NCBI RefSeq assembly: GCF_029870285.1
Contig: NZ_JACSYA010000020.1
Coordinates: forward strand, 1 to 64,000
Direction: 5' to 3'
From: Delftia sp. PS-11
GTDB lineage: Bacteria > Pseudomonadota > Gammaproteobacteria > Burkholderiales > Burkholderiaceae_C
Length of the DNA stretch: 64,000 nt
The stretch's first letter is position 1, and each line of letters opens with the position of its first letter. The position numbers were made by a program, and so were the translations under genes. This document shows positions 23,480 to 32,618 of the stretch, piece by piece. The notes under the pieces are model-generated. The model was not told the DNA's origin, made no database searches, and saw only the letters and a list, made by a program, of their open reading frames with translations.

Positions 23480-24073
23480 ATGGCCCGCCGTGATCTGCGC
23501 AAGCAGGCCCTGCAGGGCAATAAGACGTTTGGCATAGCAGCCGATCTGGAGGGCCTGGACAGTCTGCTGGCAGACCTTGAGGGCGATGTCGATGCGGCCA
23601 TTCGGCCAGTGGCGCAGGCTGCATCTCAGGTGCTCTATGAGCGAGTCAAGGTCAACGTGCGCGCCCTGGGTCGCGTGACCGGCAATCTGGAGCGTGCGAT
23701 CTATCAGGCCTACAGCCCCGAGAAATCGGTCGATGGCCAGCGCGCCGAGTACCACGTCAGCTGGAACCACCGCGTGGCGCCACACGGCCACCTGGTGGAG
23801 TGGGGTTACCTGCAGCGATACCGCTACTACCGAGACAACCAGGGGCGCGTGCGTCCCATGGTGCGTCCCGGGATGGATGGCAAGAAGCCTCCGGGCCGGC
23901 GCGCCAGCCAGGCGCAGAAAGATGCGTACTACGTGACGCTGCAGACGCCTATCCAAGTACCCGGCAAGGCGTTCATCCGCAGTGCGGAAAGTTCGCTGGC
24001 TGCCGCGCAGAAGGCGGCCGAAGCAGAACTCTGGCGCCGGCTGTTTGAGAAGGGTGCATACCATGGCGCTTGA
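23480..24073 (+). CDS. HK97 gp10-like tail completion protein
   Basis: 197 residues. G-L-D-S-L-L-A-D-L near 25, then R-V-T-G-N-L-E-R-A-I, H-L-V-E-W-G near 108 and G-K-A-F-I-R-S-A near 165 match the HK97 gp10/tail-component family that joins head and tail. Overlaps the next start by 11 bp. Confidence 0.88.
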   Translation: MARRDLRKQALQGNKTFGIAADLEGLDSLLADLEGDVDAAIRPVAQAASQVLYERVKVNVRALGRVTGNLERAIYQAYSPEKSVDGQRAEYHVSWNHRVAPHGHLVEWGYLQRYRYYRDNQGRVRPMVRPGMDGKKPPGRRASQAQKDAYYVTLQTPIQVPGKAFIRSAESSLAAAQKAAEAELWRRLFEKGAYHGA

Positions 24074-24416
24074 AGAAGACCTGATCGTCGAGCTGCTGGC
24101 CGAGTGCCCGAATGTGCATGTCGGCATGGCCCCCTACGAGACGCCGATGCCCTACGTGACCTGGCAGCACATCGGCGGCGACGTGCTGCGCTACGCGGAC
24201 AACGCGCCTGCAGACAAGCGTCAGCCGCTCATCCAGATCAACACCTGGGCCGCGACCCCGCTGCAGGCCTTCGCCTTGATTCAGCGCATCGAGGAGCGCC
24301 TGTGCGCTGCCGCCGCCTTCACCGCGCGCCCGCACGGCGGCCCCATCGGGGCCTATGACGATGCAGGCGTGGCCTCTGGCTACCTGCAGACATTTTCCAT
24401 TCTGGGCGCCAGATAG
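24063..24416 (+). CDS. Tail terminator-like protein (DUF3168 type)
   Basis: 117 residues from the ATG at 24063. L-I-Q-I-N-T-W-A near residue 58 and the helix L-Q-A-F-A-L-I-Q-R-I-E-E-R-L fit the gp11/DUF3168 family that caps the tail tube. Position between gp10-like and tail tube genes agrees. Confidence 0.85.
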   Translation: MALEEDLIVELLAECPNVHVGMAPYETPMPYVTWQHIGGDVLRYADNAPADKRQPLIQINTWAATPLQAFALIQRIEERLCAAAAFTARPHGGPIGAYDDAGVASGYLQTFSILGAR

Positions 24417-24451
24417 GCCGCCTTGTCTTGCCCGCTAGGGCTCCACCTTCC

Positions 24452-24473
24452 ACCCGCTTCGGCGGGTTTTCTG
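24452..24473 (+). terminator. Terminator-like hairpin before tail tube gene
   Basis: ACCCGC and GCGGGT arms with a TTCG-type loop, followed by T-rich sequence; 20 bp before the tail tube ATG. Confidence 0.75.
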
Positions 24474-24492
24474 TTTTTGAAAGGGCCAAAAC

Positions 24493-25149
24493 ATGGCATC
24501 TCTCCCCACTGGCGCGCGCATTGCCGTGGCCACTTCCATCGCCGCCAAGAAAGCGATCTCGGCGATCACCAATGCGGCTGAAGCCGTTTGCACATCCACT
24601 GCGCATGGCCTGCAGGTCGGTGACATCGTGGTCATCACGTCGGGCTGGGGGCGCATCAACGGCCTGGTGTTCCGCGTCAAAGCCGTGCCGACGGCTGACA
24701 CGTTCACGCTGGAGGGGCGCAAAGCCAACACCAGCAATACCAGCCTGTACACGCCGGGCGGTGGCATTGGCTCGTTCCAGAAAGCGCTGACCTGGGTGGA
24801 CGTGGTGCAGATCCTGTCCAACAACACCAGCGGCGGCGACCCCAAGAAGGTCGCGTACCGTTACATGGAGAGCGAAAACGAGCAGGAGCTGAACGACGGT
24901 TTCAGCCCAGTGTCGCGCTCGCTGGAAATCGATGCTGATGCCATCGACACCCCTGGCTACCAGGCGCTCGAAGACCTGTCTGCATCCGGCGCGGACACCA
25001 TCCAGCGCGTGACCATGAGGGCCGGTGCTGTGTCATTCCTGGCCTGCACTGTGGCCCTGAATGACGAAGTGCTCATGCAAGACGGCCAAGTCAACCGCGT
25101 CAAGGTTGATTTCTCCGGCAAGGGCCGCTCCACCCGCTACGCCAGCTAA
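24493..25149 (+). CDS. Major tail tube protein
   Basis: 218 residues. After a short N-terminal arm it has A-H-G-L-Q-V-G-D-I-V-V-I-T-S-G-W near 37, F-T-L-E-G near 75 and a long C-terminal beta region ending V-K-V-D-F-S-G-K-G-R. These are typical of siphovirus tail tube proteins. It polymerises on the tape measure protein to form the tail. Confidence 0.85.
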   Translation: MASLPTGARIAVATSIAAKKAISAITNAAEAVCTSTAHGLQVGDIVVITSGWGRINGLVFRVKAVPTADTFTLEGRKANTSNTSLYTPGGGIGSFQKALTWVDVVQILSNNTSGGDPKKVAYRYMESENEQELNDGFSPVSRSLEIDADAIDTPGYQALEDLSASGADTIQRVTMRAGAVSFLACTVALNDEVLMQDGQVNRVKVDFSGKGRSTRYAS

Positions 25150-25168
25150 GGCGTCCACCAATGCACCG

Positions 25169-25210
25169 GCGCAGCCGCATCGCTCCTTTCAGCGGGGCGG
25201 GCGGCTGCGC
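25169..25210. repeat. Perfect 10-bp inverted repeat between tail tube and chaperone genes
   Basis: GCGCAGCCGC (25169-25178) and GCGGCTGCGC (25201-25210). Only a weak T-rich tail follows, so it may attenuate transcription or protect mRNA rather than terminate fully. Confidence 0.6.
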
Positions 25211-25252
25211 ACGGGCTTTCCGTTATTCATCCGCTGAAAGGATCGCATCATC

Positions 25253-25687
25253 ATGACCGCCACCACCACCAAGAAGGCTATTTCCCCCGCCAAGGCCGAG
25301 AAGCCGCCCGCATTCATTTTTGGCGCGCGCCCCGAGGCCGTGACCGCAGTTGCCACCTTCGTGCGCATCACGGGCGAAGTGCATGAGATGGTCTGCAAGT
25401 TCAAGTACCGAACGCGCCGCGAGTTCAGTGCGCTGTGGGACGAGGTATCCGACGCCAAGATCCCGCAGGTCGCTGACGGCGAAAAATTCAGTTTTGCCGG
25501 CCTGGCCGACCGTGGCCTGGAATTCAGCGTCGAGCGCACGCTGAAGTACCTCGCTGGCTGGGATCTGGACATCGAACTCGACAAGGCCGCGTTGCTGCAG
25601 CTCTTCGACGAGGAGCCGAATGCAGCCGCCGCATTCTGGGATGCCTACCGTGGCGCCATCATGGAAGGCCGCGTAAAAAACTCCTGA
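25253..25687 (+). CDS. Tail assembly chaperone, upstream (G-like) product
   Basis: 144 residues. The region V-T-A-V-A-T-F-V-R-I-T-G and C-K-F-K-Y-R-T-R-R-E-F is followed by a helical C-terminal part. Four codons before the stop lies a perfect A-AAA-AAC slippery heptamer, which allows a -1 shift into the 25681-25998 frame. That is the lambda G/GT arrangement. The chaperone pair coats the tape measure protein before tube assembly. Confidence 0.88.
   Translation: MTATTTKKAISPAKAEKPPAFIFGARPEAVTAVATFVRITGEVHEMVCKFKYRTRREFSALWDEVSDAKIPQVADGEKFSFAGLADRGLEFSVERTLKYLAGWDLDIELDKAALLQLFDEEPNAAAAFWDAYRGAIMEGRVKNS
25675..25681 (+). promoter_or_regulatory. -1 programmed ribosomal frameshift site
   Basis: A-AAA-AAC, with zero-frame codons GTA AAA AAC then TCC TGA. 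A simultaneous slip of the two tRNAs re-pairs on AAA AAA and continues with CTC. The shifted frame stays open for 105 codons. Confidence 0.9.
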
Positions 25688-25998
25688 GCGCCGCCGTCGC
25701 CTATTTCCGGCCCGATCCAGAGGTCGCGGAGGGCTGCGAACCAGAGGACTATTGGGAAGACCCGGTAGAAGTCTGGCCCGAAAACGCAGAGCCGTTGATG
25801 CTGTTTTTGGGCCTGCAGACCCAATGGGCTTGGGTGTCTGGCGGAATGGGGGGCGGGGCGCGCGTGGGGCTGCGATACGAGGCTGTCTATCCGCTGCTTG
25901 ACCGTGCTGCAGCTGGTGACCAAGAGGTCTGGAACCTCTTGTTCTCTGACTTGCAGGCTATGGAGATGGCTGTGCTCAAGATACCTCTGAAGAGGTGA
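25681..25998 (+). CDS. Frameshift extension of tail chaperone (T-like part of GT fusion)
   Basis: The -1 frame encodes 105 residues after the slip, giving a fusion of about 248 residues from 25253. The extension has W-P-E-N-A-E-P-L-M-L-F-L and T-Q-W-A-W-V-S-G-G, then G-L-R-Y-E-A-V. This pattern is typical of the DUF1799-type downstream partner of tail chaperones. It has no good start codon of its own near the beginning, which supports production by frameshifting. Confidence 0.87.
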   Translation, partial: LLSAAVAYFRPDPEVAEGCEPEDYWEDPVEVWPENAEPLMLFLGLQTQWAWVSGGMGGGARVGLRYEAVYPLLDRAAAGDQEVWNLLFSDLQAMEMAVLKIPLKR

Positions 25999-26009
25999 TG
26001 CTGTAGCAT

Positions 26010-26032
26010 GCCCTCAATTTTCAAGCGAGGGC
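26010..26032 (+). repeat. Hairpin covering the ribosome binding site of the tail-region moron
   Basis: GCCCTC (26010-26015) and GAGGGC (26027-26032) with an 11-nt loop. The 3' arm contains the only purine-rich ribosome binding sequence for the ATG at 26035, so translation may be blocked when the stem forms. Confidence 0.55.
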
Positions 26033-26034
26033 AT

Positions 26035-26361
26035 ATGCGCAAATTCTTTTCTGTTGGTTTATTCATTTTGCTGGTGCTTGGCGCCTGCATTTATATGTAT
26101 GGCAGCTACCTTGTGCATCAGCACAGAAAACCAGTGCTTGCAGAATTGAAAGACCCAGATTCAGCGCAGTTTCGAAAAGAACGGCTAGTGCGGAAGGCTG
26201 GATTTACCTTGGATGGAACAATCCTGTGTGGTGAAGTGAATGCAAAAAATGAAATGGGCGGGTTCTCTGGGTACAAGCCATTTGCCTCTGCCGCCGGTGG
26301 AAGAGCTGAGATTGGATCAGATGCGATAGACAGGAAATTTGTTGAACTCTATTGTGAGTAG
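26035..26361 (+). CDS. Membrane-anchored accessory protein between tail chaperone and tape measure
   Basis: 108 residues from the ATG at 26035. Residues 5-25 form one hydrophobic helix (signal anchor), and the rest is periplasmic-looking: L-K-D-P-D-S-A-Q-F-R near 40 and C-G-E-V-N-A-K-N near 68, then G-G-F-S-G-Y-K-P-F. This D-P-D-S-A-Q-F ... C-G-E-V-N-A-K-N pattern occurs in small uncharacterised exported proteins of bacteria, so the gene is probably a host-derived moron. It is more AT-rich than its neighbours and has its own terminator. Confidence 0.8.
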   Translation: MRKFFSVGLFILLVLGACIYMYGSYLVHQHRKPVLAELKDPDSAQFRKERLVRKAGFTLDGTILCGEVNAKNEMGGFSGYKPFASAAGGRAEIGSDAIDRKFVELYCE

Positions 26362-26405
26362 GTTCAATTTCAATAAATAAGCCGACGCTGCTCGGCTGTG
26401 AGAAA

Positions 26406-26428
26406 GGCTCGCTTCGGCGGGCCTTTTT
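26406..26428 (+). terminator. Terminator after the tail-region moron
   Basis: GGCTCGC and GCGGGCC arms with a TTCG-type loop and T5. The tape measure ATG follows 13 bp later. Confidence 0.75.
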
Positions 26429-26441
26429 GCTTGGAGGTGTC

Positions 26442-29400
26442 ATGGAAGAGAAAAACCGCAAAATTGGCTTCGTCGTTTCTGCCGAGGACGATACAAAGAA
26501 TACCTTCCAGAACATCAAGGCCGGTGCTGCCGATATGGCTTCGTCTGTCGCCAAGTCTGGCGAGCAGGCCGCCAAGGGGGTAAAGGGTATCGGCGATGGC
26601 GCCGACGAGGCCGCCCAGAAGATGGCGCGCGCCGAAAGCGCCATGGCTCAAGCCCTGCAGCGTGCAACCGAAAAGGCAAAGATTGCAGCCCAGGCTGGCG
26701 ATAGCCTCTCTCGCGCCTTCGAGCAGAAGATCGAAATGCGTGGGCTTGACGCATCCAAGCTGAATCCGCTGGTCGCAAAGCTGCGAGAGGCTGAAGATGC
26801 GCTTGCATCGTTCAAAGCCCAGCAGGCTCGGGATGCAGGTCAGTCGTCTTTCCTGGAGTCGTTGCGCGCTCAAACCGATGCGTTGGGCAAGACCAAGTCT
26901 GAGCTACTGGCGCTGCAGGCCGCGCAGCTGGGGGTTACCAACCAGGCTGCACCGTACATTGCCAAGCTGCGCGAAACAGAGGCAGGCATGGGCAAGGTTG
27001 GCGTGTCTGCGGCGCAGACTGCAGCCGCAATGCGTATGGTGCCTGCGCAATTCACAGACATTGTTGTGTCGCTCCAGTCTGGGCAAGAGCCTTTGACGGT
27101 GCTGCTTCAGCAGGGCGGACAACTCAAGGATATGTTCGGCACGGCTGGTGCCGCTGCACGGGGCCTGGCCAGTTATGTGGCTGGTCTTGTCAACCCGTTT
27201 ACTGTGGCAGCGGCTGCTGTCGCCACGTTGGGGGTGGCCTACTATCAGGGCAGCAAAGAAACGGATGCATTCCGCACGGCCCTGGTGCTGAGCGGGAACC
27301 AGGCAGGCACAACGGTCGATGAGCTGAACGCTATGGCTCGCGCCATCGCCAGTGTGTCTGGCACCCAAGGTGCAGCAGCTGCCGGCCTCGCTGAAATGGC
27401 TCGCCACAGTAAGGTTGGCGCTGATCAGTTGAAGGACTTCACAGCCGTTGCGCTGGTCTGGGAAAAGACTACAGGCCAAGCCGTTGGCGAAACAGCCAAA
27501 CAGTTTGCAGAGCTGGCAAAAGATCCGTTGCAGGCATCGTTGGCGCTGAACGAGCAGATGAACCATCTGACAGCCAGTGTCTACGACCAGATCAAAGCGC
27601 TTGAGAAGCAGGGCAAGACCTCTGAGGCTGCGGCTGTAGCCCAGAAGGCCTATGCGGATGCCATGAAGACCGGCGCTGATGAGCTGACCCAGAATCTGGG
27701 CTACATCGAGCGTGCTGTGCAGTTTGTGACTGGCAGCGCAAAGAAGATGTGGGATGCAATCCTGGGCGTTGGTCGGCAGACATCACCGACGGACCAAGCC
27801 GCGAAGCATCTGGAGACCCTGCAGCAGAAGCTGAATAACAAGCTTGTGCAAGGTCCGTTGAATGGTCAAACGACTGAGTCGTACAACAAGGGTCTTGAAA
27901 TTATCAAGAAGGAGATTCAGCAGGCAACTGATTTCCTCGCTTTTGCTGGCGCTGCAGGTAAGTCAATTGCTGAAATGCAGACTGTCAGCAAAGACTATAT
28001 CGATGCAACCGAAGAATTCGACAAGATTGCAGGGCAATTCGCAAGTAAGGAGGTCAAGCGCAAGCGTGAACTGACGGTTGCGGAGAACCTGTACAACAAC
28101 GCAGTAGAGAAGACCAAAAAGGCATTTGCGGATACGCCGGAGCTTTCTGGCAAGCTGTCAAAACTTAAGGCGGACTACGAGAACACCATTGCTGGTATAG
28201 AAAAGCGCTTCGCCGAAAAGGGAAAGACATCGGGCGGCATCAGCATCTCCGACAACCAGCTTGCAAACCTCGAAGGCCAGCTCGTTGCAGCGAAGCAGTA
28301 CCGCGAGCAACTGCTGATGCTAGGCGCTGCAGCGTCGGACCTGAATGCAGGTGAGCGCGAGTCGCTAAAGCTTGCTGCCCAGATCGAGCGCGCTACGGAC
28401 GCAAAGACCAAGGCGAAGCTCGCCGAAGCGAAGGCTATGGCTGATGCTTGGGGCGCTCAGGTGCGCAGCAACGACGAGTTGGAGAAGTCGCAGAAGGCCC
28501 ATGCTGCCATCATTGCCGACAACTACAAGTCCGCCGATGCCATCGCCGAGCGGGCGCGCGAACAGGATGCGGCCAATTCCGTTTACGGCAAGGGCCGCAC
28601 GGAAATCGAGCGCATGACTCTGGCCATGCTGGAAAACCAGATGGCCGAGGCCCAGGGTAGCGACCGCTTCGACCCGAAGTACATCGCCAGCCTGGAGGCA
28701 AAGATCGCAGCGCAGAAACGCTGGGTTGCGGCCCTGGGAGATGCAGACTACAAGCAGTTTGACGACCGACTCACAAAGTCGCTCGAAGCCTCAAAAGAAG
28801 CACTGGCCATCCAACATGATGGCCTGTCTCTTTTGGGCCTGGATGAGCTGCAGCGTAAGAAGCTTGTGGCGCAGCGCCGTATCGAGCTGGATCTGGCGAA
28901 AGAGCTGGTGCTGATCGAGAAGGCCAAGTTCAGCGATGACCCCATCGAGAACCTGATTGCCCAGCAGGCGCTCAAGGGCAAGGCGCGCGAGAAAGCCGAG
29001 ATCGACACCCAGACGGCCCTGCTGCGCATTCAGGAGGAGTACGTCAACAAGCAGGTTGACCAGTATGACGAGGTGTTCCGCAAGGGCTTCGCCGACATGC
29101 TCAACAACGGCAAGGACGGCTGGGACAGCTTCACGAAGAGCCTGACCACCACGTTCAAGACGACCGTGGCGGACCAGATCTACAAGATGTTCCTGCGCCC
29201 GTTTGTGGTGCAGGTTGTGGCCTCTCTGGTCGGAGTTGAGGCGAAGTCTGGTGTCAGTTCTGTTCTGAATTCAGCCGGAGCAAGTGGCAGCGGAGTGGGC
29301 AGCGCTCTGAGTTCTCTGAGCGGCATCTCGAAGCTATCCAGCCTGTTTGGCGGCGGCACGACTGCTGGCGCGTCAATCACATCGCTGGGCTATGCCAATG

Positions 29401-32400
29401 CTGTTGGCCTGGCCGGTGGTGATGCCATCGGCGCCCTGGCTGCTGCGAATGCGCAATGGGCTGGCGTGGCCACGGGTGCACAAGCTGCGGCGCAGGCTGC
29501 TGTGGCTGCGAATGCTGCAATGGAAGCCGGCACTGCTGTCGCCCTGGAAGCCGGCACTCTGGCCACGGCCAGCAGCGCGGCTGGTGCGGGCGGCCTGTCT
29601 GCTGCGCTGGGTGCCATCCCCGGCTGGGGCTGGGCGCTGGCTGGCGGCGCGCTGCTGCTGGGCTCGATGGACTTCGGCTCGCGCGGCGCAAACCACACGG
29701 GCGGCGCGTACTCGACATCGACGGGCGACCGCAATGTGGCCGCGTCGCAGGCTCTGGGCAGCGATGCCTGGGGCAACGCGCTGGGCGACATCACGTCGCG
29801 GGCCAATGCTGACCTCGATGCGCAGCTGGGCAAGACCGTTGACGCGCTCTCTGGCGTGTACACGTCGCTTGCAAAGTACGCGGGCAGCAGTGCCAAGCAG
29901 ATCGACATCGCGGCAGCGTTTGCGGTCAATCCGAGCCACAGCGACGAGGACAACTACGGCTATTTCCGGCTGATCGACAAGATCACTGGCGAGGCCCTGT
30001 CAACGTACAAGGCGCGCGACGGCGTGCTGGGCACGGACCCCAAGGTGGCCTACGAGAAGTTCGTGGGCGAGATGGGCGGGGCGCTGATCGCGCAGCTCAA
30101 AGCTGCGGACATCCCAGGCTGGATGCGCTCGATCTTCAATGATGTGGGAGAGGTCGTCACGGTCGATGGGTTGAACAAAGCCCTGACCGCGATTGCCGCT
30201 GTTGACTCGGCCTTCAAGGGCTGGGCTGACACGCTCAAGGGCTTCGCCAGCCTGTCGGCAGAGGCCCAGACATCGCTGATCAAGACCTCGGGCGGCATCG
30301 ATGCGCTTGCGGGCAACGTCAATGCGTTCTACAGCGGGTTCTATACCGAGCAGGAGCGCATGGCCACGCTGCAGCGCCAGGTGCTGCAGCAGCTGGCGGG
30401 TCTTGGTGTGACCGTTGACACAAGCACTGCCGAGGCAGCAAAGGAGTCGTTTCGCCGCACGGTTGAGGGCGCGCTGGATGCTGGCAATGCAGAGTTGGCA
30501 GCCAAGCTGCTGGCAATGTCCGGGAGCTTTGCGACTGCGGCTGACTATGCGGCCAATGCTGCTGAAGAGGCCGCGAAAGTCGCAGAGGATGCCGCATCCA
30601 AAACGGCTGCAGCAGCAGAGGAGGCTGCAAGGGCGCTGGCAGAACTGCGCAAGCAGGCTGCAGGCATCGTGCAGAGCCAGCAGCAGTCCTTGGACTCGCT
30701 GATCGCCGGGCTGCAGCGCAAGGCCGAGCAGGCGAACGGCGGCTATGTGGGGAGCCTGTGGCTGTCGGGCGCCGAGTTCACGCAGTTCTCGGGCTTCGCT
30801 GACCAGTTGGACGGCGCGACCGCCGCGCTGGCGCAACTGCAGGCCCTGGGTCTGGGTGACGAGCTGGCTGGCTACACTGACCAGATCGGCGCCATCGTGC
30901 AGCAGACGAAGGAGGCCCTCTCGGGGGCGCTGTCGTCGCAGCGGCTCATGGCTGGTGATGCTGCCGGCGCGCTCGCTGCGGCCGTTTCGGCAGGCATGCC
31001 GCAGTACGCAGACTTCACGCAGGGTGGGCAGTTCAACGCTGGTGGGTTCAATGCTGCGGTTTCTGTTCAGCGCGCGCAGGCGGCCTCCGGGCTGATCAGC
31101 GATGCCTCGGCCAACGCACTGAGCATCCCCGGCATTGCTGGCGTGCTGGGCGGCCTGGTCGGCGAGATCGCAACGTACAGCCGAGACGTTGTGCTGCGCG
31201 ATCTGCGTGTCCAGGGGGCCGAGTCCCTGGGGTCGGCAGTCTCTGGCATGCTGACTGGCGTGTATGAGCGGCTGGCGGATGCGGCCCAGGCTCAGATGAT
31301 CTCTGGGCCCGGGCTCGCGGGCGTCATGTCCGCACGCATGCAGTACGGCGGCGCGGCTGCGGACGTCCAGGCGTTCGGCCAGGCTGTGGAGGCGGTGCGC
31401 GGCGCTCTCGATGAGGGTCGCATCAGCGCAGTCGAGGCCGACAAAGCGCTGGCGTACCTCAATGGTGCATTCGGTGATCTGGCGCCCCTGCTGTCGGATG
31501 TGGCTGGCCAGACGGCGCGCGCTGCGGCTGCTGCTGTGGATCTGCGCAATGCTGGCGTGGCGAGCGTGGAGTACTACTTCGGCTCGCTCGCTGGTGTTGT
31601 CAGCAAGATGGACGCGGCGGCTGCGGCGGCAAACAGCCCGCTGGCCCAGACGGCGGACGTGATCGGGCTGCTCGACAGCACGGCCACGGCCTTCGGGCAA
31701 TCGGCAAGTGCGGCGCTGGAGGGCGCTCAGGCGGCCATCACCGGCTATCTCGACGCAGCCGCGATGGCGCGCGAGCAGGGCGCCTGGGCGGATTCGTGGG
31801 CGTACAGCAGCCGCGCGGCGGATGCGCAGCTCGCCCTCGGCGGCCTGACTGCTGCGGACTCGCGCGTGTCGCGGGCGCAGCTGATCGCTGACGCTGCGGC
31901 CACGGCCTCCGGGATCATGACCACGGCTAGCGCGGCCAAGGCTGCGCAGGAGCTGGCGGGCAAGCTCGTATTGGGCGAGGGCCAGTCGATGCGGGATCTG
32001 TCGCTTCTCGTGAGCGGCGTGGGCCAGTACGACAACGCCGGGTTCTATGACGCCTTCGCGCGGATCTCCGATGCCCTGGGCAGCGGGAGCATCAGCAACG
32101 AGCAGTACAAGACGCTATTCGACTATGCCACGGGGGTGTACCAGGGCGTCAGCGAGGAGGCCAAGGCTACGGCCAGCGCCTTCGAGCGCCTGCGAGACAG
32201 CATGAAGTCCTTCGCGGATCAACTGCTGATCGGCGACAAGACGACGCTGAGCCCGGAGGCCACGCTGGCAGAGATGCAGCGGCAGTATGCCGAGGCATTC
32301 AGCGCGGCGGCCGGTGGCGACACCGAGGCAATCAGCAAGTACCAGTCGCTGGCAAATGGGCTGTTGGACAAGTCGCTGTATTCGACGAGAGCCGAATACA

Positions 32401-32618
32401 ACGTCGCGTTCGGGAGGGCCTACGGCGATGCGCGCGCCCTGGAGTCCCAGGGCGTCAACGTGCTGGCCCAGCAGCAAAACGGGGTTGTCACAGAGCTGAA
32501 GGCGCTCAATGCATCGCTGACGCGGCGCGTGGGTGACCTTGAGCGGATCTTGGCCCAGATCGCCAAAAACACGGCTGAAACGTCGCGAGGCGTGGAAGGC
32601 ATTGCATTGGGGACTTAA
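26442..32618 (+). CDS. Tail tape measure protein
   Basis: 2058 residues from the ATG at 26442, with TTGGAGG upstream. Long helical, coiled-coil-rich N-terminal region. Hydrophobic segments lie near 245-270 (Y-V-A-G-L-V-N-P-F-T-V) and near 1060-1075 (P-G-W-G-W-A-L-A-G-G). The second half is alanine-rich and helical. By the usual ruler relation of about 0.15 nm per residue the tail would be roughly 300 nm long. The N-terminal part (M-A-R-A-I-A-S-V-S-G and following) matches the phage tape measure domain. It fixes tail length and enters the cell envelope during DNA ejection. Confidence 0.95.
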   Translation: MEEKNRKIGFVVSAEDDTKNTFQNIKAGAADMASSVAKSGEQAAKGVKGIGDGADEAAQKMARAESAMAQALQRATEKAKIAAQAGDSLSRAFEQKIEMRGLDASKLNPLVAKLREAEDALASFKAQQARDAGQSSFLESLRAQTDALGKTKSELLALQAAQLGVTNQAAPYIAKLRETEAGMGKVGVSAAQTAAAMRMVPAQFTDIVVSLQSGQEPLTVLLQQGGQLKDMFGTAGAAARGLASYVAGLVNPFTVAAAAVATLGVAYYQGSKETDAFRTALVLSGNQAGTTVDELNAMARAIASVSGTQGAAAAGLAEMARHSKVGADQLKDFTAVALVWEKTTGQAVGETAKQFAELAKDPLQASLALNEQMNHLTASVYDQIKALEKQGKTSEAAAVAQKAYADAMKTGADELTQNLGYIERAVQFVTGSAKKMWDAILGVGRQTSPTDQAAKHLETLQQKLNNKLVQGPLNGQTTESYNKGLEIIKKEIQQATDFLAFAGAAGKSIAEMQTVSKDYIDATEEFDKIAGQFASKEVKRKRELTVAENLYNNAVEKTKKAFADTPELSGKLSKLKADYENTIAGIEKRFAEKGKTSGGISISDNQLANLEGQLVAAKQYREQLLMLGAAASDLNAGERESLKLAAQIERATDAKTKAKLAEAKAMADAWGAQVRSNDELEKSQKAHAAIIADNYKSADAIAERAREQDAANSVYGKGRTEIERMTLAMLENQMAEAQGSDRFDPKYIASLEAKIAAQKRWVAALGDADYKQFDDRLTKSLEASKEALAIQHDGLSLLGLDELQRKKLVAQRRIELDLAKELVLIEKAKFSDDPIENLIAQQALKGKAREKAEIDTQTALLRIQEEYVNKQVDQYDEVFRKGFADMLNNGKDGWDSFTKSLTTTFKTTVADQIYKMFLRPFVVQVVASLVGVEAKSGVSSVLNSAGASGSGVGSALSSLSGISKLSSLFGGGTTAGASITSLGYANAVGLAGGDAIGALAAANAQWAGVATGAQAAAQAAVAANAAMEAGTAVALEAGTLATASSAAGAGGLSAALGAIPGWGWALAGGALLLGSMDFGSRGANHTGGAYSTSTGDRNVAASQALGSDAWGNALGDITSRANADLDAQLGKTVDALSGVYTSLAKYAGSSAKQIDIAAAFAVNPSHSDEDNYGYFRLIDKITGEALSTYKARDGVLGTDPKVAYEKFVGEMGGALIAQLKAADIPGWMRSIFNDVGEVVTVDGLNKALTAIAAVDSAFKGWADTLKGFASLSAEAQTSLIKTSGGIDALAGNVNAFYSGFYTEQERMATLQRQVLQQLAGLGVTVDTSTAEAAKESFRRTVEGALDAGNAELAAKLLAMSGSFATAADYAANAAEEAAKVAEDAASKTAAAAEEAARALAELRKQAAGIVQSQQQSLDSLIAGLQRKAEQANGGYVGSLWLSGAEFTQFSGFADQLDGATAALAQLQALGLGDELAGYTDQIGAIVQQTKEALSGALSSQRLMAGDAAGALAAAVSAGMPQYADFTQGGQFNAGGFNAAVSVQRAQAASGLISDASANALSIPGIAGVLGGLVGEIATYSRDVVLRDLRVQGAESLGSAVSGMLTGVYERLADAAQAQMISGPGLAGVMSARMQYGGAAADVQAFGQAVEAVRGALDEGRISAVEADKALAYLNGAFGDLAPLLSDVAGQTARAAAAAVDLRNAGVASVEYYFGSLAGVVSKMDAAAAAANSPLAQTADVIGLLDSTATAFGQSASAALEGAQAAITGYLDAAAMAREQGAWADSWAYSSRAADAQLALGGLTAADSRVSRAQLIADAAATASGIMTTASAAKAAQELAGKLVLGEGQSMRDLSLLVSGVGQYDNAGFYDAFARISDALGSGSISNEQYKTLFDYATGVYQGVSEEAKATASAFERLRDSMKSFADQLLIGDKTTLSPEATLAEMQRQYAEAFSAAAGGDTEAISKYQSLANGLLDKSLYSTRAEYNVAFGRAYGDARALESQGVNVLAQQQNGVVTELKALNASLTRRVGDLERILAQIAKNTAETSRGVEGIALGT

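Noticed and set aside
30000..31700. 566-codon minus-strand open frame opposite the tape measure gene
   Set aside because: Antisense shadow; the plus strand is one continuous tape measure protein.
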